Notes under the pieces: model-generated
Told to the model about the DNA's origin: nothing
Databases searched by the model: none
The model's input: only the letters and a program-made list of their open reading frames with translations
Shown: piece by piece, positions 1 through 4,400 of the stretch
Layout of the letters: every line of letters begins with the position of its first letter
How positions within the stretch are numbered: position 1 is the first letter of the stretch
Made by a program: the position numbers and the translations under genes
From: Pseudomonadota bacterium
GTDB lineage: Bacteria; Pseudomonadota; Alphaproteobacteria; Thalassobaculales; Thalassobaculaceae
NCBI GenBank assembly: GCA_027623845.1
Contig: JAQBUJ010000131.1
Location: 1 to 7,702, forward strand
Direction: 5' to 3'
DNA: 7,702 nt

Positions 1-38
1 TCGTTGGTGACGAGCTCGCGAAGATAATTCGCCGGTAA
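1..38 (+). CDS. C-terminal end of an upstream tail-module gene (cut by window edge)
   Basis: The frame entering from the left reads VGDELAKIIRR and stops at TAA (36-38), two bases before the ATG at 41. Eleven codons alone prove nothing. The support is comparative: the same position before the intact DUF6441-like gene at 819 reads NCDQFAKVKGR followed by TAG (814-816), also two bases before the ATG. D, A, K and the final R coincide, with Q/E, F/L and V/I as similar pairs, and the DNA is about 62% identical without gaps over the 40 bases before the ATG. This is probably the end of whatever tail gene precedes the DUF6441 gene in this phage family, perhaps a tail assembly chaperone or terminator, but its identity cannot be read here. 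Confidence 0.35.
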   Translation, partial: VGDELAKIIRR

Positions 39-40
39 CC

Positions 41-139
41 ATGGCTGCCAATGTCGTAATCACGGCGCGTGCGGACCAGTCCGCTGTGATGCCCAAAACG
101 GATGAAAGCGCACTACGCAAACGGACGAATGAGGCAGGG
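41..139 (+). pseudogene. 5' remnant of a DUF6441-like minor tail protein gene
   Basis: From the ATG at 41 the translation starts MAANVVITARADQSAVM; the intact gene at 819 starts MAVNVAVTIRGDLAAAM, with 9 of 17 residues identical and most others conservative. After a small gap, DES and LRK also align (residues 21-27 here, 19-26 there). The DNA is about 61% identical over the first 51 coding bases, with differences mostly at third positions, as expected for diverged coding copies. Similarity fades after about residue 33. The frame stays open to 385, but from 175 to 360 it only lies antisense to the small membrane protein gene and reads unlike a tail protein. I interpret this as the truncated start of a second, related DUF6441 gene. 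A short expressed protein cannot be excluded. Confidence 0.45.
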
Positions 140-174
140 TATATCGGAAAGAGTGTTCGACGCGGGCGAATAGT

Positions 175-360
175 TTATTCCTTTCTATTCCAGTTTCGCC
201 CAGAATCCCATACCCATGCGACGCCGATGAACGCAAAAAACCCGGCTCCTAAGACAAACAAAAGAGGAATTTTAACAGCTTCAAAAAAAAGAAAATATAA
301 AGACCATAAACCGCCAGCTGAAAACATAATTCCAACAACCATGGATAGATATTTTCTCAT
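175..360 (-). CDS. Small two-helix membrane protein of unknown function
   Basis: A 61-residue protein with a short basic N-terminus (MRKY), a hydrophobic segment at about residues 7-26, a short break with Glu and Lys (27-30), a second hydrophobic segment at about 31-51, and a basic polar tail ending RNWNRKE. Basic residues at both ends predict both termini in the cytoplasm and a hairpin in the inner membrane. This order of a charged end, two membrane helices and a charged end is unlikely from a random frame, so I take it as a real gene. No family is recognised. No Shine-Dalgarno sequence precedes the ATG at 360; a second in-frame ATG lies six codons later. A run of eight T on the coding strand (283-290) lies inside the gene. 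It is antisense to the phage late operon in AT-rich DNA, as is common for accessory 'moron' genes. A small holin-like or superinfection-exclusion protein is possible but unsupported. Confidence 0.55.
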   Translation of the reverse strand: MRKYLSMVVGIMFSAGGLWSLYFLFFEAVKIPLLFVLGAGFFAFIGVAWVWDSGRNWNRKE

Positions 361-395
361 TTTAATATTCTATATTGATTATTGATCAACATCAG
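361..395 (-). promoter_or_regulatory. Possible promoter/operator of the small membrane protein gene
   Basis: This very AT-rich stretch lies just before the minus-strand ATG at 360. On the minus strand TAGAAT matches the -10 consensus at 5 of 6 positions but lies only about 6 bases from the ATG, so transcription from it would give an almost leaderless message; no convincing -35 box is present. A perfect inverted repeat with 5-base arms, TTGAT-N5-ATCAA, lies at 375-389 and contains the palindrome TTGATCAA (382-389), a possible repressor site. Such short motifs arise by chance in AT-rich DNA. Confidence 0.2.
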
Positions 396-448
396 AAATT
401 TTCGCATTCAAGTTGAGTGTATTTGACCAAAATTTCCTCGCAGGACGG

Positions 449-683
449 TCAAGCCGCAGGGGCCGAGTTAATGATAGCATACAAAACATCTGGGCTGATT
501 TGTTTATCATCAAAACCACGCGTCGCGCTCATCCGTGCATCGATGATCACGCTAACCAGATTGTTAGGATCTAGCCCAAGGGCCCGAGTCGTACGTCCGA
601 TGCGTAATTCCAAATTACACTGAAGAAGGATGGGCCGTCCAGTTTAGGTATTCGAGGTTTCTCCTGATCTGGTCCCAAACCAT
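449..683 (-). pseudogene. Minus-strand coding remnant, apparently frameshifted, unknown family
   Basis: On the minus strand an open frame of 64 codons runs from 643 to a TGA at 449-451, with protein-like sequence such as RALGLDPNNLVSVIIDARM and a tail ISPDVLYAIINSAPAA. It has no good start: a stop lies directly upstream (644-646) and the first usable codon is TTG at 613, giving 54 residues, without a clear ribosome site. In another frame an ATG at 683 opens MVWDQIRRNLEYLNWTA, which ends at 615. Joining the two near 640-645 by a one-base shift gives a continuous protein of about 79 residues, so a frameshifted gene is a reasonable reading. Codon third positions are about half G/C, unlike the tail genes. 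I do not recognise the family. The alternative is two short unrelated frames or none. Confidence 0.35.
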
Positions 684-750
684 AAGACCATAGGGCGGCT
701 GGCAGTAACGTTATTTGGCTCCTTTCATTGCAAGTGACGCGCAGGAATAG

Positions 751-816
751 GCGGCGTGGTTGACGAAGGCATTCACGATGAATTGTGATCAGTTCGCTAA
801 GGTGAAGGGCCGGTAG
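751..816 (+). pseudogene. C-terminal remnant of the gene that preceded the DUF6441 gene
   Basis: The frame from 751 reads AAWLTKAFTMNCDQFAKVKGR and ends at TAG (814-816), two bases before the ATG of the intact DUF6441-like gene. An in-frame TAG at 748-750 closes it upstream and no start codon with a ribosome site is evident, so only the gene's end seems to be left. Its last 11 residues resemble those encoded at 3-38. I infer that the island or a crossover removed the body of this gene. The bases from 785 are the best supported; 751-784 is included only because the frame is open. Confidence 0.3.
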
Positions 817-905
817 CGATGGCGGTCAACGTTGCCGTCACCATACGCGGCGACTTGGCCGCCGCCATGCGTGACGAGAGCCGCATCCTTCGCAAATCGG
901 TGACC
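779..905 (+). repeat. Right copy of the diverged direct repeat (gene junction)
   Basis: This is the counterpart of 1-139. It contains the end of the truncated upstream gene, the TAG stop, and about the first 29 codons of the intact DUF6441-like gene. The copies are about 640 bases apart edge to edge and enclose the AT-rich island. At about 61% identity they look like homologous parts of two related phages, or an old duplication, rather than a fresh target-site duplication. Confidence 0.5.
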
Positions 906-1472
906 CAGGGCCTGGTCCAAACGGGACAGCAAACACGCACCGAACTGCTGCGGATGATGCGCCGCAACCTGAAGCTCGGCAAACGCCTGTCCGGCACCAA
1001 ATCGACCAACCTCGTACGCGTCCTCCGCAAGCCGCGTAAAGGCTTCGGTCTCTGGGACCCACGCGTCGTCGTGTTCTCCCGCGCCACCTACAAGGCCGGC
1101 GGCGTGCGTAGCGCGCCGGTTGACCTCCTTGACGTCTTCGACCAGGGCGCGGTGATCCGGGCCCGCTCCGGCAAGTGGCTGGCGATCCCGACCGAACACG
1201 CCCCGCTCAAAACCGGCCGCGGCGGCGCCAGGCGGGCGACGCCCAGGGAAACCAAACGCAAGCTCACCTTCATCGCCTCGGGCCATGACCGGGCGGTGTT
1301 GGTCGACCGCCAGGCCAAGGCGGTCCTCTACGTGCTGGTCAAACAGGTGCGGATTCGCAAACGCTTCAACATTGACCGGGTGTTTCTGAAGAACGCGGCA
1401 AACCTGACCACCAACATCGAACGCAAACTCGAAGCCGAGTATCGGCGGATCGGGAACCGGATCGCGACATGA
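819..1472 (+). CDS. DUF6441-like minor tail protein
   Basis: A 217-residue, strongly basic soluble protein with no signal peptide or membrane segment. Its core matches what I recall of DUF6441 proteins, found in alphaproteobacterial phages next to the tape measure gene: a helical, Arg-rich N-terminus (about 1-60), then FDQGAVIRARSGKWLAIPT (107-125), and near the end VLYVLVKQVRIRKRFNID (about 169-186) followed by a C-terminal helix. The family has no established biochemical role; its position and general character suggest a tail completion or neck protein like the HK97 gp10 type, which is an inference. The ATG at 819 is chosen because GAAGGG (804-809) lies about nine bases upstream and because the left diverged copy aligns from the same Met. 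The stop overlaps the tape measure start (ATGA, 1469-1472), so the two are probably translationally coupled. The gene is complete; the expected upstream partner survives only as a remnant. Confidence 0.8.
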   Translation: MAVNVAVTIRGDLAAAMRDESRILRKSVTQGLVQTGQQTRTELLRMMRRNLKLGKRLSGTKSTNLVRVLRKPRKGFGLWDPRVVVFSRATYKAGGVRSAPVDLLDVFDQGAVIRARSGKWLAIPTEHAPLKTGRGGARRATPRETKRKLTFIASGHDRAVLVDRQAKAVLYVLVKQVRIRKRFNIDRVFLKNAANLTTNIERKLEAEYRRIGNRIAT

Positions 1473-4400
1473 CCACACCGAAGCGACGCATCGAGATCGT
1501 CTATACGACGCCTCAGTCGGAGCAGACCCGGCGCGCCATCGAGGGCATCGGTCAGGCGGGAGAGCGAACCCGGCGTAAGCTGGAAGCCGGCGCGACCGCC
1601 TCCGGCCGGGCCGCCAACCAGAACGCCCGATTGGCGGAGTCGTTCCGCAATGCCGCGCGCGGGGCCGCCGTCCTGGAAGGCCCGCTTGGCGGCACGGCGG
1701 GCCGGTTGTCGGCGATGTCCGGCGCGCTCAGCCTGATGAACCCGCTGGTCGCCGGCGTCACGGTTGGCTTGGCCGCGCTGACCGCCGGCATGGCGGCGGC
1801 GGTCGGCAAGACCAGCCAGTGGGAGCAATCCACCTTCAAGATAGAGGCGCTGCTCAAGACCACCGGCGGCGCGTCGGGCCGCACCGCCGGCCAGATCGAG
1901 GCGCTGTCACAACAGATCGGCAAGGCGACCTTGGCGTCGACCAACGGGGTCCGCGAGGCCTCGGCGCAATTGCTGACCTTCAAGTCGATCAGCGGTTCCG
2001 TGTTCGATGACACGCTGCGGCTGGCCCAGGATCTGGCGGCGCTCGGGTTCGGCTCAATCACCTCGGCAACCCAGACCCTGGCCAAGGCTCTGGAGGATCC
2101 GGCCGAGGGACTGACCCGATTGCGCCGTATTGGTGTGTCCTTTACCAATCAGCAGCGCGAGATGATCAAGGCCATGGTCGAGGCCGGCAACCAGGCCGGC
2201 GCGCAACGGGCCATATTGAAGGTGCTGGAAGACCAGGTCGGCGGCGCCGGCAAGGCCGAGGCCGGTGGTCTGGCCGGCGCTTTCGACACACTGACCGAGA
2301 ACCTCGGGCTGTTCCTGGAGCGGGTCGGCCGTGATACCGGGTTGGTCGACACCCTGACTTCGGCGCTGCAAGGCCTCGCCGGCTCGGTCGAGGCCCTGGA
2401 CAAAGCGACCGGCGGCGCAAGTCTACAGGACAATCTATCAGCCAAGATCGAGCAGCTTAACGCGCTCCGGCAGACCCCGCCGCAACCCAGATATAACCAA
2501 TACGGTGTGCGCACCGGTCCGGCGTCATTCCGGCCATCGCCGACCAAGCAGGACTTGCTCGGCGATGAAGCCGATGTGCTGGAACGGCAAATTGACGTGC
2601 TGCTCGCCGTCTCTGATGCCGAAGTCATGCTCACCAACACTGTCGCGCGCCGCGCCGAGGCACAACAGCAGGCCGCAACCGACCTGGTGGCGTCCGAGCG
2701 GCAATCGTCCGTCGACGGATACATCGCCTCCCTGGAGCGCGAGACCGAACTCCTCCGGCTCAATAAGGGGGAACGCGGCCAGGTCATCGCGGCCGATCGC
2801 GCCGAGGCCGAGGCGCGTCGGGAGATCAAGGGCATCACCGATGCGCAGATCGCCTCGATCCGTGACCGGGCGGCGGCCGAGACGGTGGCCCAGCAGGTCA
2901 TCGAGGCCTCGCGCAAGCAGGACAAGCAAGCCGCCAAGGACGCGGCGGCCAATGCCCGCGAGCAGGAGAAGCTCGCCAGGCAATATACTGACCATGTCGA
3001 GGAGTTGACCCGGCTGGTGCCGCTCAACGCGCGTTACGCCGAGGTTCTGCGCGGCCAGGGCGCCGAGGCCGCGGCAAAATTCCAGCTGGAGCAGAAGCTG
3101 CTCAATGAGGCGTTGGTGGCGGGCAAGATCGACAGCGCGGAGCTCCGTGATGACATCGCCCGGCTGGCGGACGCTTATGTCAATTCCGAGACGGCGGTCT
3201 CCAAGGCCAAATCATCGCTCGACGGCATGGCCGATGCGGTGTTGCGCGAGGTCGGCGCGCTTGCTGGCCGCAATGAGGTCAACCGTCTCAACGTCCAATT
3301 ACGCGGCGCCGATGCCGAGGCGACGCTCACGCTGACCGGACGGATCGTCGAACTCGAGGAAGCCCAGGCGCTCGCCAATCTGGAACTGGCGCGCGAGCGG
3401 GCGCTCCTTAAAGCCCTGCCCGAGGACATCGACGATCTCAACCGCGCCTATGACCGGCTTCGGATCGAGACCGAGGAGACCTTCGATGATCGTCGTATCC
3501 GGGCTTTCGCCGACGCCAACCGCCAGGCGGCCCGGGAGTTCGAGGACGCCTGGTCGAACTCGATCGATTACATCGACGGCCTGTTCGGCTCGCTGCTGGA
3601 TGGCCTGACCGACCGGTTCGGCAAGTTTGGTGGCTTCATCAATGCCATCGGCGCGGATATCGCCCGGGGCTTGCTGCCCAAGGGCGCCAATGGTCAGCCC
3701 GTATCGATCGGCGGCGTTATCGCCGGCGGCGCGCGGGATGTATTTGGCGGCGGTGGCTCTGGCGGCGGCGGTGCCTTTTCGTTCAACCCGCTCGGCATTC
3801 TGACTAACCTGGCGACCGGGATCGAGAGCACTGTTAACGCAGCCGTCGGTGTATTCCACGGTATCGATACCGCCTTGGGTATAGGCAACGCGGCGCTACC
3901 GTCGGCGCCGATCATTCCTGGCGGCGCGAGCGTGCCGCTGGCTGGCGCCGTCGCCCCGGCATCACTTGCCTTCGCGCCGTTCCTTGGCATGGGCGCCGCC
4001 GCGATCCTGATGAACCTGCAAAAACTCGGCAATGACGGGCCGGCTTTCGGGGCCAGGCTCGGGATCAACGCCGGCGGTACCCTCGACATCGCCGATGTGG
4101 GGACCGATGACGGGTTCGATGATGGGCGTGCCCAGGCTCTTGCCGAAGGCATCCAGGCGCTCTCGAACGCGTTTCTGGAAGCCAATAGCCTGACCCTGTC
4201 CGGCAACGCCTTTAGGGGGGAGCTCGCGTTTAACGATCGCCGGTTCAAGGCGAGCGCCGATATGCCGAGCAATGCGTCTCGGGGCTCGGACCAACCCGAC
4301 GTCACTGGCATTGTCGGGCTGAACCTGGATAGCCGGCAATTCGACAATGCCAATCAAGCGATGGCCGACTATGTCGCTCGCAACCTGTTCGTCGCGATCC

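Larger units (their letters stand above)
1..139 (+). repeat. Left copy of a diverged direct repeat (gene junction)
   Basis: This segment aligns with 779-905 in the same orientation. It is ungapped over about 91 bases (1-91 against 779-869) with about 56 identities by hand count, and then continues with short gaps. The best-conserved blocks are GTGACGAGCTCGCGAAG (7-23) against GTGATCAGTTCGCTAAG (785-801), 13 of 17 identical, and GCCGGTA before the start codons. The two copies carry homologous stop and start codons in register. Confidence 0.5.
140..750. other. AT-rich island interrupting the tail operon
   Basis: Composition changes sharply here: 241-420 is about 31% G/C and 421-720 about 49% by hand count, against roughly 75% in a sampled stretch of the tape measure gene. 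No plus-strand gene is convincing. The coding signals that can be seen (175-360 and 449-683) are both on the minus strand, opposite to the tail genes. The stretches between and after them (361-448, 684-750) show no gene. Low G/C, reversed orientation and position between tail genes fit horizontally acquired cargo in a phage genome. The exact ends of the island are estimates set by where similarity to the flanking repeat copies is lost. Confidence 0.6.

Noticed and set aside
140..385. Continuation of the plus-strand frame that starts at 41
   Set aside because: Beyond about residue 33 it loses similarity to DUF6441 proteins and then runs antisense to the small membrane protein, so it is probably open by chance.
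417..623. Plus-strand open frame of 68 codons starting with GTG in the island
   Set aside because: Its translation is not protein-like, and it lies antisense to the more convincing minus-strand frame at 449-643.
590..820. Search for a terminator or promoter driving the tail genes from within the island
   Set aside because: No GC-rich hairpin with a T run and no -35/-10 pair with proper spacing was found on the plus strand; TTGCAA at 728-733 has no matching -10 box.
789..1478. Minus-strand open frame of 229 codons opposite the DUF6441-like gene
   Set aside because: It is the antisense shadow of a GC-rich gene; the sequence is rich in Arg, Gly, Ala and His without domain features, and the plus strand has a recognisable product.
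1440..1480. Search for a programmed frameshift before the tape measure gene, as in tail assembly chaperone genes
   Set aside because: The preceding gene is a DUF6441-like protein, not a chaperone pair. No slippery heptamer was seen, and the ATGA overlap explains the junction.
3740..3775. Gly/Ser linker in the tape measure protein resembling an engineered linker
   Set aside because: The codons vary (mixed GGC and GGT) and natural tape measure and structural proteins carry such Gly-rich hinges; nothing else suggests a construct.
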